DNA from: UMGS902 sp045538895
GTDB taxonomy: Bacteria; Bacillota; Clostridia; Oscillospirales; CAG-272
Length of the DNA stretch: 35,087 nt
Assembly (NCBI GenBank): GCA_045538895.1
Contig: JAZQEH010000046.1
Coordinates: forward strand, 1 to 35,087
Direction of reading: 5' to 3'
Part shown: in pieces, positions 1-7,860 of the stretch
Layout: every line of letters begins with the position of its first letter
Position numbering within the stretch: the first letter of the stretch is position 1
Translations under genes and position numbers: made by a program
The notes under the pieces: generated by a model
Databases searched by the model: none
Told to the model about the DNA's origin: nothing
The model's input: only the letters and a program-made list of their open reading frames with translations

Positions 1-1
1 G

Positions 2-328
2 AATTTCTGGGCAAGCTGGTGTGGCCCTTGTCAAAGCGAGATGCCTGACTTCCACGAAAAATATCTGGAGTTTGGGAACAAGATCCATTTCTTGATGGTC
101 AATATGACCGGCGGACGTGAAACGCTCAGTAGCGCAAAGGCGTTCATCTCAGAAAAAGGATATACTTTTCCTGTGTTCTATGATACAGACTCCGATGCGG
201 CTATGACATACAGCGTATATTCCTTACCTACCACATACTTTATAGATGCAGAAGGACATCTGATTGTACAAGCAACGGGTGCCATCTCTGCGGATACGCT
301 TCAAAAAGGAATTGATATGATAAAATAA
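2..328 (+). CDS. TlpA/thioredoxin-like disulfide reductase, 5'-truncated
   Basis: This is the C-terminal part of a thioredoxin-fold protein whose N-terminus lies outside the window. The frame is open from base 2 and reads NFWASWCGPCQSEMPDF, with the redox-active WCGPC at bases 17-31 directly after the first beta strand. The cis-proline region SLPTTYFID, typical of TlpA/ResA/AhpC-TSA-type thioredoxins, follows about 60 residues later. Such proteins normally reduce or transfer disulfides outside the membrane and carry an N-terminal signal or lipoprotein anchor, which cannot be checked here. An internal ATG at base 41 lies after the CxxC motif and is not a credible start. A strong hairpin terminator follows 14 bases after the stop. 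The fold assignment is firm; the substrate is unknown. Confidence 0.9.
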   Translation, partial: NFWASWCGPCQSEMPDFHEKYLEFGNKIHFLMVNMTGGRETLSSAKAFISEKGYTFPVFYDTDSDAAMTYSVYSLPTTYFIDAEGHLIVQATGAISADTLQKGIDMIK

Positions 329-342
329 AAAACGCTAAACAC

Positions 343-375
343 GGGGCGGAAACCATACCGGTTTACGCCCCTTTT
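343..375 (+). terminator. Rho-independent terminator of the thioredoxin-like gene
   Basis: The stem is GGGGCG/CGCCCC, a G-A mismatch, then AAACC/GGTTT, with a 5-base loop and TTTT after it. It starts 14 bases beyond the stop codon. An A-rich left flank could allow weak termination from the other strand too. Confidence 0.85.
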
Positions 376-488
376 GACAGGTGATAAAAAAGGAGAGCAT
401 ATGTGCAACTTTCCGTATGACGTTGGTTCGCATTTCTGAAAAAACGCAAAAAATTGACGCACGAAATGACGCATGAAATTTTGTACTG

Positions 489-547
489 TGTGGAGATAAT
501 GTACTGAATGGGATTCCATTATCTCCGTAACGTCCATTATTTCCACA
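489..547. other. Three related inverted repeats able to form competing hairpins
   Basis: The left arm (489-501, TGTGGAGATAATG) can pair with 517-526 (CATTATCTCC) as a perfect 10-bp stem with a 15-base loop. It can also pair with 535-547 (CATTATTTCCACA) as a 13-bp stem with one G-T wobble. The two pairings exclude each other. The element sits between the terminator at 343-375 and the hairpin repeat at 718. A 12-codon frame with a good ribosome site (ATG at 401, stop at 437-439) lies just upstream. No known riboswitch class is recognised. It could be a switchable RNA, a set of three protein-binding half-sites, or a decayed repeat. Confidence 0.4.
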
Positions 548-595
548 AAAATCGGACATAATAGACTCTGCAAAAGCAATGTACATTTAATTTAA

Positions 596-637
596 CCGAT
601 TGTTAATCATGATGTTGGTGGTTTCACTTAGCGCTAC
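596..637 (+). pseudogene. Faint tRNA-Asn 3'-half relic
   Basis: The 15 bases TGTTAATCATGATGT (601-615) are identical to the anticodon-loop to variable-loop segment of the much clearer tRNA-Asn 3' half at 7725-7774. The following T-arm region agrees only loosely and the stems no longer pair. Taken alone this would be weak. It is listed because of the shared 15-mer, the same orientation and its place at a cluster boundary. No 5' half is present. Confidence 0.35.
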
Positions 638-717
638 AAGATTAACACGAAGATTTACCGAGTGAGGCGACAGGTTGGAAAGCAAAAACGCGGAAGTGGC
701 ACAGAGCCGCACCCGCC

Positions 718-812
718 ATATGAAGCACACAAAACAACAAACAAAGAAACGACCGTATTACCGGATGCAATTTCGGTGATGCGGTCGTTTTAATATAATA
801 AGGAAGGGAAGG
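718..812 (+). repeat. Hairpin repeat, copy 1 (17-bp stem)
   Basis: This is one of two copies in the window; the other is at 19833-19923. The core is a 17-bp stem (747-763 with 74-90 of the same hundred, that is 774-790) closing a 10-base loop, flanked by A-rich sequence on the left and TTTTAATATAATAAGGAAGG on the right. One stem pair is A-T here and G-T in the other copy, so pairing is kept. In this copy an extra base shifts the reading frame of the short peptide that copy 2 could encode, and it has no good ribosome site. On the minus strand the stem could terminate transcription, but the gene that ends nearby at 841 runs into it from the other side, so it may act as that gene's terminator. 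Confidence 0.7.
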
Positions 813-840
813 GCAGAAAGATGATACTTGAAGAATTGCG

Positions 841-1857
841 TTATAACCATTTTGCAATTTCTATCAGTTGCTTGCGTGAGGATACGCCAAGCTTACCATA
901 AAGGTTTTTATTATGAAATTTGAGGGTGTTTTCTTTGATACCCATTGTTTCTAAAACCTCTTTGGTTCCTTTGCCTTCGACATAAAGCTCATAAATTGCT
1001 TTTTCCGTTGGAGTGAGGGTATCAAGACCTTCGATAAAGCACTTTTGCTGTTCAAGGAGTTCTTTGGGAATTTGTGCAACTTGTGTTTCTTCTGCAGTTT
1101 GTGCCAAGAACAGCTTTTCGCCCTCCTGCATTAAGAGATAAAGTCCGAGCAAGAACAGTTCGCTGATGATATAGGATATTGACAGAATCTCGAAATCTAT
1201 TTTTACAAACTGCTCTATCAGCCACACGCAGATATTAGCGAGTACCGCACCGAGCAGGAAGATTGCCTGCATTGCGGAGGAAATCTTCTTTTTGGAGGTT
1301 GCATAAACGATAGCGGTTACCATTGCCGCAAAATAACCTAACAAAAAGACGGGATAGATGTTATGCCAAGATCCATACACTTTTTCAAGCACCGATACTC
1401 CGTTTTCGGTTACAAGAGAAACTTCCTTATAGTAAATATCAAGGTATCCGGGGGAGGCGGCAATAACGAACACAAATAAACTGATAGCGCTAAGCAATAC
1501 GGGGACAAGTTTGTTATAGCGGTATTTGCATACCTTGATAATTGTCATCATCATCGAAAGAGGCATAAATACCGAGCCGAGATATGACAGTCGGTTCGCC
1601 ATAAGTGCAGAGTCAAGCGTTGTTGTTTGGGATAGCCAAAGATATCCTGTATTGATAATAACAACCGAAACAAACAGAATAACAAGCCACTTTTCCTTCT
1701 TGCGTATCAGAAGAAAATAACTCACAAGCATAAGTATAGAAAGAATTGCGGTTGCGACGTAGATTGCAGAAACGTCCGACGTTTTGCTTTCGATTTCAGA
1801 GCATCCCGACATTAAACATAGTAAAAATGGCAAAAGTAGTGCGTAGTATTTTTTCAT
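841..1857 (-). CDS. Membrane-bound LuxR-type transcriptional regulator
   Basis: The 338-residue protein starts MKKYYALLLPFLLCLMSGCSE, a signal-like segment with a lipobox-like LMSGC. About seven hydrophobic segments follow (roughly residues 30-250), resembling the N-terminal 7TM sensor region of some histidine kinases. The C-terminus (about 280-338) is a LuxR/GerE helix-turn-helix starting LTPTEKAIYELYVEGKG and including IKENTLKFHNKNLYGKLGV. There is no kinase or receiver domain, so it is probably a one-component sensor that binds DNA while embedded in the membrane. The frame is open upstream to 1944, but the start at 1857 has a clear AAAGGAG ribosome site 9 bases away and a plausible signal segment. 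It diverges from the SLH operon at 2188, whose upstream region has several candidate operators, so that operon is its likely target (inference). Confidence 0.85.
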   Translation of the reverse strand: MKKYYALLLPFLLCLMSGCSEIESKTSDVSAIYVATAILSILMLVSYFLLIRKKEKWLVILFVSVVIINTGYLWLSQTTTLDSALMANRLSYLGSVFMPLSMMMTIIKVCKYRYNKLVPVLLSAISLFVFVIAASPGYLDIYYKEVSLVTENGVSVLEKVYGSWHNIYPVFLLGYFAAMVTAIVYATSKKKISSAMQAIFLLGAVLANICVWLIEQFVKIDFEILSISYIISELFLLGLYLLMQEGEKLFLAQTAEETQVAQIPKELLEQQKCFIEGLDTLTPTEKAIYELYVEGKGTKEVLETMGIKENTLKFHNKNLYGKLGVSSRKQLIEIAKWL

Positions 1858-1982
1858 AAGTAATCTCCTTTGATTTTCACCCCGAAGAACAAATTCCACA
1901 CCGCAGCCCACACCGAAAATGCGAAAAAAACGGCAATCCCACACTTTTATTTTGCATTTGTGTGGCGACTTTTGATATGTAT

Positions 1983-2002
1983 GTAATTTAGAATTAAATT
2001 AC
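1983..2002. promoter_or_regulatory. Perfect inverted repeat, candidate operator
   Basis: GTAATTTA and TAAATTAC form an 8-bp perfect inverted repeat around a 4-base centre. It lies in the divergent control region between the LuxR-type regulator and the SLH operon, nearer the regulator. Confidence 0.45.
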
Positions 2003-2074
2003 AGGGTATAGAAGGAGGGTATACAAACCTTGCCTTGTTAAAAAGGGGTACCCCGTTTGCAATCTTATGTAAAC

Positions 2075-2104
2075 GTCTCTGTGGCGCGCCAACGAAACAG
2101 AGAC
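2075..2104. promoter_or_regulatory. 8-bp inverted repeat around a GC-rich loop
   Basis: GTCTCTGT (2075-2082) and ACAGAGAC (2097-2104) pair perfectly around a 14-base loop containing GGCGCGCC. A GGGGTACCCC palindrome lies just upstream at 2045-2054. No T-run follows, so it is more likely a binding site or leader structure than a terminator. Confidence 0.4.
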
Positions 2105-2125
2105 CGCCCCCTTAAATTTATATAT

Positions 2126-2147
2126 ATTTTAGCATAATTTTAGCATA
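2126..2147 (+). promoter_or_regulatory. Perfect 11-bp tandem repeat upstream of the SLH operon
   Basis: ATTTTAGCATA occurs twice back to back, so the two copies fall on the same helix face. The repeat lies 40-60 bases before the start codon at 2188, in an AT-rich region where promoter elements would be expected. It is a candidate activator site for the divergent LuxR-type regulator. Confidence 0.5.
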
Positions 2148-2187
2148 TATATCTATTTCCGTCAAGTGACGAAAGAAGGAGGCAATT

Positions 2188-5106
2188 ATGAAAAAACTGT
2201 TTGGTATCTTGTTTGCACTCATTATTATGCTCGTATGCATAGTTGTAGTAGGTGCAGAGGAAAAAAACTACAACGAGGTGGCGGCAATAGAAGACCTTGT
2301 TGCATGCCTTGAGAGCGATGGTGACATGGATATTATCGTTACCCGTGACATTATTTACACCTGTCAGGTAAGTGATGTGGGTGATTACTGGATTACTGTC
2401 GGCAAAGGCAAAAAGACTTTAAATCTGAACGGAAAATCTGTTGAACTCAATGCAGAAACCGGTGTGGAAACCACCATGATAAGAGTACCAAAGGGTGCAG
2501 AACTTACAATCAAAGACACAAGCGGCGATAATTCGGGTACACTTTTCTGCTATGGTAAAATGACCTCCCCAAGAGACGAAGACGGCGTTATAAGATATTT
2601 CAACGATGCTGTAAAATACAGGAATGTTTTGGAGATTGACGGCGGTATAGTCAACGTAAACGGAGGCACATTGGAAGCAGGACGCTCTAAAAAAATGTGG
2701 ATATACGACGGCAGAGACGTTTACGATTTAAGGCATTTGCTTGACTATGCCTTACAGTTTGGAGTTCTAGGTGTGGCAATTGGTGCTCGCTATGACGGAT
2801 ATGCATGGCAGCAGGTAAACGGAGACTGTATCACGGTAAACGACGGAACTCTTATGATAAATGACGGCATTTTCCTCGGAAGAGGCTTTTCGCATATTGA
2901 AACCTTTGTCGAAGAAGGGGACAATGATGTAGATGTTTCTTATTCAAGAGCAGCATGTTTAAGACTTCTCGGCGGTAACACCATTATAAATGGCGGAGCT
3001 TTTCATGGCAAAGGAAATGCTGATGTTTTTGGCACTTCGCAGGATGCTAAAATATCAGTTAAAAACGGAACTTTCAGCACAAATCATCTTCGTGTTTTAT
3101 CAGTTCCGACCTTGAATCTCACTCAAAACGGATATTGGTATCCCTATGTTATAGGACACGAACAGAGATACGGATATCAGTACCATCCGGCATCCGACGT
3201 AGGAAGCATAAAACTCACGGCGGATATGTTTGACCCCGAAAGAAATACGGTTGAACTTAACGGAAAGGTTTTGCCCGTTGGTGAATGGTCACCGCAGACA
3301 CTTGGAAATACCGGTAGTATCGGCTCTTCAACGATAGTTGTCACACATCATATGTCGAGTGCGGATAGACGAGGTTATATGTCAGGAAGAGATACGAGAA
3401 AGGAAATTGAGCGACTCAATATCGACGGTACGAACGCATACGGTATGGTGCTTTCGCCCGATGTGCTTTCCTGCAAGGCAGAGGGTGTTAGCGGCATATC
3501 GGTTGAATGGTATCACAATGATGAGCCTGCGGGGGATGATACCGTGATGTTTGCGGGTAAATATCAAGCGAAGGTTACGGTTCGACTTGAAAAAGATTAC
3601 GCATTCTCGGATAAGCCGAACTTTACTGTCATGGGCGATAAGGTGAGCGAATTTGAAATTTCTTCTTCCAAGAGAGTCGCAGTGCTTTGGTCAAAGGTTT
3701 ACGAGTTAGAGTGCAATCATTCGTATAACGAAGATGCTTCGCTTAAATTCGATGCGGAAAAGCATTTTATTTTCTGCACTGCTTGCGAAAATAATATCAC
3801 CGAAGAAAAGCATATCTTTTATGACGCAGAAACACAGGACGGTTTTATAACCTATGCTTGCAGAACTTGCGATTACAGTTATCAAATTGCTGATGACGGA
3901 AAGATTAAAATACCGTATCTGAACGTTGCAATTCCCGTGGCAGAAACAGGAAAAGCCCCCGATTACAGCGGCACTGTCGGTGAAGACGGTGTAAACTTTG
4001 CAAGCGGTGGCGATGAGTATACTAAAAACGGTATCCGCTGGGAAAAGGCGGGCATCAAGGCAGGTATCAGCGAAAACGAACTGTTTGCAGGCGACATGTG
4101 GTACCGTGCGATGATTTACCTCACCGTTGACGAGAACTATGCACTTCATAAGAATCACGAAGGTGCGTACGATGCACTTGTATACGTAAACGGTGAAGAG
4201 GCAAAATACGAGGTAAATGGCAATACGGTTACCGTTTTCTATGAAACAACTACAGATAAAGTTGTAGTTGACAGTGTAAATATTTTCGGAATCGACTTCC
4301 CACAAATTGGCGAAAAACCTGATTACTCTGCCGAATCGGAAATGCCGCATTATTACGGTGCAAAAGACGATTACGGTGCGGTCACCTGGTACGAAGACGG
4401 ACAGTATATGGATAGAAACGACACCTTCAAAGGCGGAAAAACGTATACGGTAGAGGCATATGTTGACTGTGTCAGTGTAGGTTGGGACTACGTTGCTGCT
4501 TTTGGAGAAACGCTTTCCGCAACGGTTGACGGTTTCACTGTGGATGCAAGTGGCATAGAGCGTCTTAACGATACAACTGTTAAGATTTCATACACGTTCC
4601 AAAAACTTGACAAAGAATCACCGTTTACCGACGTGAGTACAAGCGATTACTTCTTTGATGCAGTAATGTGGGCAAAGGATACGGGACTTACCGTTGGTAC
4701 AACGGAAGCCACTTTCTCGCCCTACGATACCTGCACAAGAGCGCAAAGCATTACGTTCCTCCACCGTGCAGCGGGCAGCCCTGCACCTAAGAATAAAACA
4801 AATCCCTTCACCGACGTAAAGAAAACAGACTATTTCTACGAAGCGGTGCTTTGGGGCGTTGAGGAGGGAATTGTTGTAGGTACTTCTGCTACAACTTTTA
4901 CTCCCAACCAGACCTGTTCAAGCGCACACGTTATGACAATGCTTTTCCGTGCGATGAAGGTTGGCACTAACGGCTGGTATGAGGAAGCACGTGATTGGGC
5001 GAAGAGCGAAGGACTTCTTGACGGAACAAGCTTTGTTATTTCACCCGATGAGCCGTGTCCGAGAGCAGGAATTGTATATTTCCTTTATAAGTTTTATAAA
5101 AAGTAA
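2188..5106 (+). CDS. Secreted SLH surface protein with beta-helix-like N-terminus
   Basis: This 972-residue protein has a signal peptide (about 1-24, MKKLFGILFALIIMLVCIVV then VGAEE). A Gly/Asn-rich beta-solenoid-like region follows (about 60-320, repeated patterns such as INGGAF and VNGGTL). Next is a module with two CxxC pairs (about 510-570: CTAC and CRTC) and then repeated Ig-like segments. The C-terminus carries three S-layer homology domains (about 811-865, 872-925 and 928-972), starting with PFTDVSTSDYFFDAV and NPFTDVKKTDYFYEAV. SLH triplets bind pyruvylated secondary cell wall polymer, so this protein should be displayed on the cell surface. AAGGAGG sits upstream of the ATG. It is the first gene of an operon with the next two. 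No catalytic motif was recognised, so an adhesin or structural role is the default guess. Confidence 0.85.
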   Translation: MKKLFGILFALIIMLVCIVVVGAEEKNYNEVAAIEDLVACLESDGDMDIIVTRDIIYTCQVSDVGDYWITVGKGKKTLNLNGKSVELNAETGVETTMIRVPKGAELTIKDTSGDNSGTLFCYGKMTSPRDEDGVIRYFNDAVKYRNVLEIDGGIVNVNGGTLEAGRSKKMWIYDGRDVYDLRHLLDYALQFGVLGVAIGARYDGYAWQQVNGDCITVNDGTLMINDGIFLGRGFSHIETFVEEGDNDVDVSYSRAACLRLLGGNTIINGGAFHGKGNADVFGTSQDAKISVKNGTFSTNHLRVLSVPTLNLTQNGYWYPYVIGHEQRYGYQYHPASDVGSIKLTADMFDPERNTVELNGKVLPVGEWSPQTLGNTGSIGSSTIVVTHHMSSADRRGYMSGRDTRKEIERLNIDGTNAYGMVLSPDVLSCKAEGVSGISVEWYHNDEPAGDDTVMFAGKYQAKVTVRLEKDYAFSDKPNFTVMGDKVSEFEISSSKRVAVLWSKVYELECNHSYNEDASLKFDAEKHFIFCTACENNITEEKHIFYDAETQDGFITYACRTCDYSYQIADDGKIKIPYLNVAIPVAETGKAPDYSGTVGEDGVNFASGGDEYTKNGIRWEKAGIKAGISENELFAGDMWYRAMIYLTVDENYALHKNHEGAYDALVYVNGEEAKYEVNGNTVTVFYETTTDKVVVDSVNIFGIDFPQIGEKPDYSAESEMPHYYGAKDDYGAVTWYEDGQYMDRNDTFKGGKTYTVEAYVDCVSVGWDYVAAFGETLSATVDGFTVDASGIERLNDTTVKISYTFQKLDKESPFTDVSTSDYFFDAVMWAKDTGLTVGTTEATFSPYDTCTRAQSITFLHRAAGSPAPKNKTNPFTDVKKTDYFYEAVLWGVEEGIVVGTSATTFTPNQTCSSAHVMTMLFRAMKVGTNGWYEEARDWAKSEGLLDGTSFVISPDEPCPRAGIVYFLYKFYKK

Positions 5107-5133
5107 TTCACTTTTAATAAAGAGGAGAAGCAT

Positions 5134-5502
5134 ATAAAAAAAGTATTGTCTTTCACATCAGTTATTTTACTTGTGGCGGCTATATTTGCTTTCCATACTT
5201 TTGCAAAAGACGTTCGCGGAGAGTATAAAATGCGCACACGCTTTGCAGGCGGCGAGGAGTTCCGATTTCGTGCAAGCCATGCGTTTTTGAGAAAGGTTCA
5301 AAGGATAGTCAGCACGTATAACTTCGCAAAATTTAACGGAGAGGAATACTCCGTCAGCGGGCTCCCCGATATGTACGGCGCAAAAGTCAGCATCGTATAT
5401 GCATCCGGAGAACGCATATATGCAAGCGACAATCAAAGCAACTTTTTGCCTATGGATGCATTGATAGAACTTGTAAGATTATTTTTAACTGAAAAGAGGT
5501 AG
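5134..5502 (+). pseudogene. Small secreted protein with ATA in place of its start codon
   Basis: The frame reads IKKVLSFTSVILLVAAIFAF, nearly the same as the signal peptide of the next gene (MKKVLSFIIVALLVF). It is preceded by AGAGGAG at proper spacing, but the expected ATG at 5134 is ATA. The first conventional alternative is TTG at 5146, which would shorten the positively charged end of the signal peptide and has poorer spacing. The mature part (about 95 residues) has no cysteine and no recognised domain; it is basic and ends TEKR. The rest of the frame is intact, so the loss is recent, or translation starts at ATA or TTG, or there is a sequencing error. It lies in the SLH operon, four bases before the next ATG. 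Confidence 0.6.
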
Positions 5503-5506
5503 AAAA

Positions 5507-7030
5507 ATGAAAAAGGTATTATCATTTATTATTGTAGCGCTGCTCGTATTCGGTGTGCTTATCATTAGTGCATTCGCAGACGAGTGTGAGCATGAATTTC
5601 TTGCAATGAGAAATATGGTATCGCATTATGAGGAATGTCAAAAGTGTTTTGAACTCCGTAACGCAGGGAATCATACTTTTGTAAACGGCAAGTGCACGGT
5701 ATGCGGCTACGATGAGCCTGTTAATCCGTTTGTTGATGTTGCAAACGAAGCGTGGTATGCAGAGGATCTTATGACTGCAGTAGCAACCGGACTTATCAGC
5801 GGTAAAACTACCGATACATATGCTCCTAATGACAATCTCACGTATGCGGAGGCGGTTAAGCTTGCCGCTTGTATGAATCAGAAGTATGTAAACGGAAAGG
5901 TTACACTTGAAATAGGAAATCCTTGGTATCAGACGTACGTTGATTACTGTAAAGAAAACAACATTATTCGCATCGATTACAACTGGTCTGACTTTGCGAC
6001 AAGAGTCGGATATATGTATATTTTTGCTTGCGCTCTTCCCGATGAGGCATACGAGCCGATAAATACAATTGACGACGGAACAATCCCTGATGTTCCGATG
6101 GATTCTCCTTATGCGGATATTGTTTATAAGATGTACCGTGCGGGCATTGTAACAGGCGTTGATGCACTTCACAACTGTAATCCCACTGCCAACATTACAC
6201 GTGCCGAGGTTGCAGTTATCGTAGCGAGAATGATGGACCCCACAAAGCGCATCCGTTTTGATATGCAGAACAGTTTTGCCGAAGTTGAGACTGATACCGA
6301 GGTAAAGATTCCCACAAGCGAAATCAACGGTTCCGACGTAGAGGTTACTCCTACGTTGCCTTACGAGCCAAGTGGCGGCAACGACTATATTATAGATGAA
6401 ACTAAAGAACCGCTTGAAATTTACAATAACCCTATAGACTATGAAGCAAAGAACTACGGCGAGGTGGCAGAGCTAAAGGTTGTAACCTACGGCGGTAAGC
6501 CCGCTCTTACCTATGAGTGGCACTATTACACAGGTTACAGAAATGAAACTGCAAAGGTTGAAGACGGTGCGTTTATAAGCGGTGCAAACACAGATACTCT
6601 TACTATAAAAATCGAGGAGGGTAATACGCTTCTCAGTAGAAAATTCTTCTGTAAGGTTAAGGATGCAAACGGTGCGGAGGTTGCTTCCAAAACCGCAACC
6701 GTTATCGGTCCTTTGCGTCTTAAACTCCAGAGCATGGGAGATGGTGACGTTATGGGAATTTCCGTAGTTACCGTTGTAAGCGAAGGTGTTCTTCGCGAAG
6801 GTGACCGCATTGAGTTCATCCGTGGCGAAGAGGTTCTTTGTGACGGCTATGCAGAAAAGCTTACTATGTTTGGTAAGACCTTAGACGAGGCTGCTAAGGG
6901 CGAAACTGTAGGATTTACTTTTGCAAACGCATACGGCGACCTTGTAAAAGAGTTTCTCGAGATAGGCGACGTTGGTATTCTCTATTACCGTGAGCCTACT
7001 CCGGTTAACCCCGACGATATCATAAACTAA
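5507..7030 (+). CDS. SLH surface protein with CxxC module and EF-Tu-domain-2-like C-terminus
   Basis: The 507-residue protein has a signal peptide (about 1-24, ending AFADE), then a short Cys/His module (about 26-72, including CQKC and CTVC). SLH-type domains follow over about 75-250 (NPFVDVANEAWYAEDLMTAV, then a divergent copy, then SPYADIVYKMYRAGIVTG). A low-complexity linker and an Ig-like segment (about 300-400) come next. The last part (about 403-490) contains GVLREGDRIEFIRGEEVLCD, then MFGKTLDEAAKGETVGFTF and EFLEIGD. That order closely matches the beta-barrel domain 2 of EF-Tu-type translation factors. SLH domains near the N-terminus imply wall attachment with the C-terminal barrel exposed. 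GAGG precedes the ATG, and a strong terminator follows. Function is unknown. Confidence 0.82.
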   Translation: MKKVLSFIIVALLVFGVLIISAFADECEHEFLAMRNMVSHYEECQKCFELRNAGNHTFVNGKCTVCGYDEPVNPFVDVANEAWYAEDLMTAVATGLISGKTTDTYAPNDNLTYAEAVKLAACMNQKYVNGKVTLEIGNPWYQTYVDYCKENNIIRIDYNWSDFATRVGYMYIFACALPDEAYEPINTIDDGTIPDVPMDSPYADIVYKMYRAGIVTGVDALHNCNPTANITRAEVAVIVARMMDPTKRIRFDMQNSFAEVETDTEVKIPTSEINGSDVEVTPTLPYEPSGGNDYIIDETKEPLEIYNNPIDYEAKNYGEVAELKVVTYGGKPALTYEWHYYTGYRNETAKVEDGAFISGANTDTLTIKIEEGNTLLSRKFFCKVKDANGAEVASKTATVIGPLRLKLQSMGDGDVMGISVVTVVSEGVLREGDRIEFIRGEEVLCDGYAEKLTMFGKTLDEAAKGETVGFTFANAYGDLVKEFLEIGDVGILYYREPTPVNPDDIIN

Positions 7031-7043
7031 AAGCAATATTAAT

Positions 7044-7080
7044 AGCAAAAAGCAAGGTGTCCCACACCTTGCTTTTTGCT
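7044..7080 (+). terminator. Terminator of the SLH operon
   Basis: A perfect 17-bp inverted repeat (AGCAAAAAGCAAGGTGT and its complement) closes a 3-base CCC loop, 13 bases after the stop codon at 7030. The right arm contains TTTTT. The symmetry would allow termination from both directions. Confidence 0.85.
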
Positions 7081-7156
7081 ATAATCCCCATAAAGGAGCT
7101 GATGCCTGTGACCTGACGCATATATCTTTGAATTCACAAATCGAAAGGAGAAGCAA

Positions 7157-7222
7157 ATGAAAGTAACACTCGATGGATACCGAAAAATACAGCAGTATAT
7201 AATGAAGCAAACAGTTCGATAA
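7157..7222 (+). CDS. Possible 21-residue micro-ORF
   Basis: MKVTLDGYRKIQQYIMKQTV plus a final R is preceded by AAAGGAG at 6 bases. It ends 24 bases before the deacylase ATG at 7247, which has its own CAGGAG. It could be a leader peptide, or the start of a gene whose body was lost when the downstream gene arrived. No homology is recognised. Confidence 0.3.
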   Translation: MKVTLDGYRKIQQYIMKQTVR

Positions 7223-7246
7223 ATAAGGATTTACAGGAGTATTGAA

Positions 7247-7693
7247 ATGACTATAAATGAATTAAAGGCAGTTTTGGATGCAGCGGAGTGTCGCTATGAA
7301 ATAATACAGCAGGATAGGTCTATCTTGTCTGCAACAGATGCCGAGGGAATTTATCCGACTGAAAAAGCCGCACCGACCTTTGTTTTACAGACTGAGTATG
7401 GTCTTATAGGATGCATTGTCTCTATGCAGAATGGTCGTCTTGATTTTGAAAAACTGAAGGCGCAATTCGGCTTTAAAAAAATGAAGATGGCGGACAAAAA
7501 GAAAATTGAGAAGGAGACAGGATATTCTGTGGGAGCTGTTCCGCTCGTAGGGCTCGGTTTACCTCTGATTTTGGACAAAAAACTACTCTGTCATGATTTT
7601 GTTTATGGTGGAACAGGAAACGAGCTTTTAACACTAAAAGTAAAGCCAGATGACTTGGCAAAAGTAAACGAGATAAAAGGAGTATTTGAATAA
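7247..7693 (+). CDS. YbaK/ProX-type aminoacyl-tRNA deacylase
   Basis: This 148-residue protein matches the YbaK/prolyl-tRNA editing domain over its full length, which is normal for the stand-alone family. Family-like stretches are EKAAPTFVLQTEYGLIGCIV in the N-terminal half, FKKMKMADKKKIEKETGYSV in the middle, then GAVPLVGLGLPLILDKKLL and VYGGTGNELLTLKV. The family hydrolyses mischarged aminoacyl-tRNAs (Cys-tRNA-Pro, Ala-tRNA-Pro and others) in the cytoplasm. Which tRNA is corrected cannot be told from sequence. The gene is isolated between the SLH operon terminator and a tRNA-Asn remnant; that adjacency to tRNA sequence is probably coincidental. Confidence 0.88.
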   Translation: MTINELKAVLDAAECRYEIIQQDRSILSATDAEGIYPTEKAAPTFVLQTEYGLIGCIVSMQNGRLDFEKLKAQFGFKKMKMADKKKIEKETGYSVGAVPLVGLGLPLILDKKLLCHDFVYGGTGNELLTLKVKPDDLAKVNEIKGVFE

Positions 7694-7724
7694 TTTAAAA
7701 ATCAAATTCCAATTTGTTGAACAT

Positions 7725-7774
7725 CATGACTGTTAATCATGATGTCGCTGGTTCGAGCTAAGCTCGGGGAGCCA
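7725..7774 (+). pseudogene. 3' half of a tRNA-Asn gene
   Basis: The fragment has exact tRNA spacing. It starts with a 5-bp anticodon stem CATGA/TCATG around the 7-base loop CTGTTAA with anticodon GTT (Asn). Then come a 5-base variable loop, a T-arm with loop TTCGAGC, the acceptor 3' strand TCGGGGA, discriminator G, and an encoded CCA (7772-7774). The T stem has one mismatch (GCTGG against TAAGC), and no D-arm or 5' acceptor strand exists upstream, so it cannot be a functional tRNA. A clean terminator follows at 7784. It looks like the right half left after a recombination in the anticodon region. Confidence 0.85.
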
Positions 7775-7783
7775 AAAAAGAAG

Positions 7784-7814
7784 CGGAGTGCAACAGCACT
7801 CCGTTTTCTTTTTT
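7784..7814 (+). terminator. Terminator after the tRNA-Asn half
   Basis: The stem CGGAGTGC/GCACTCCG has 8 perfect pairs and an AACA loop, followed by TTTTCTTTTTT. It probably belonged to the original tRNA transcript and now also ends the deacylase transcript. Confidence 0.88.
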
Positions 7815-7860
7815 CGTTGTTTTTACAACATATGTGATATCTGACATTTATTTGGAGCTT

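Noticed and set aside
3706..4350. 214-codon open frame on the minus strand
   Set aside because: It lies wholly inside the SLH protein gene, has no ribosome site, and its Cys/Ile-rich translation shows no domain.
7725..7774. A complete functional tRNA-Asn gene
   Set aside because: The 3' half has correct spacing and CCA, but no D-arm or 5' acceptor strand lies upstream of the anticodon stem, and one T-stem pair is lost.
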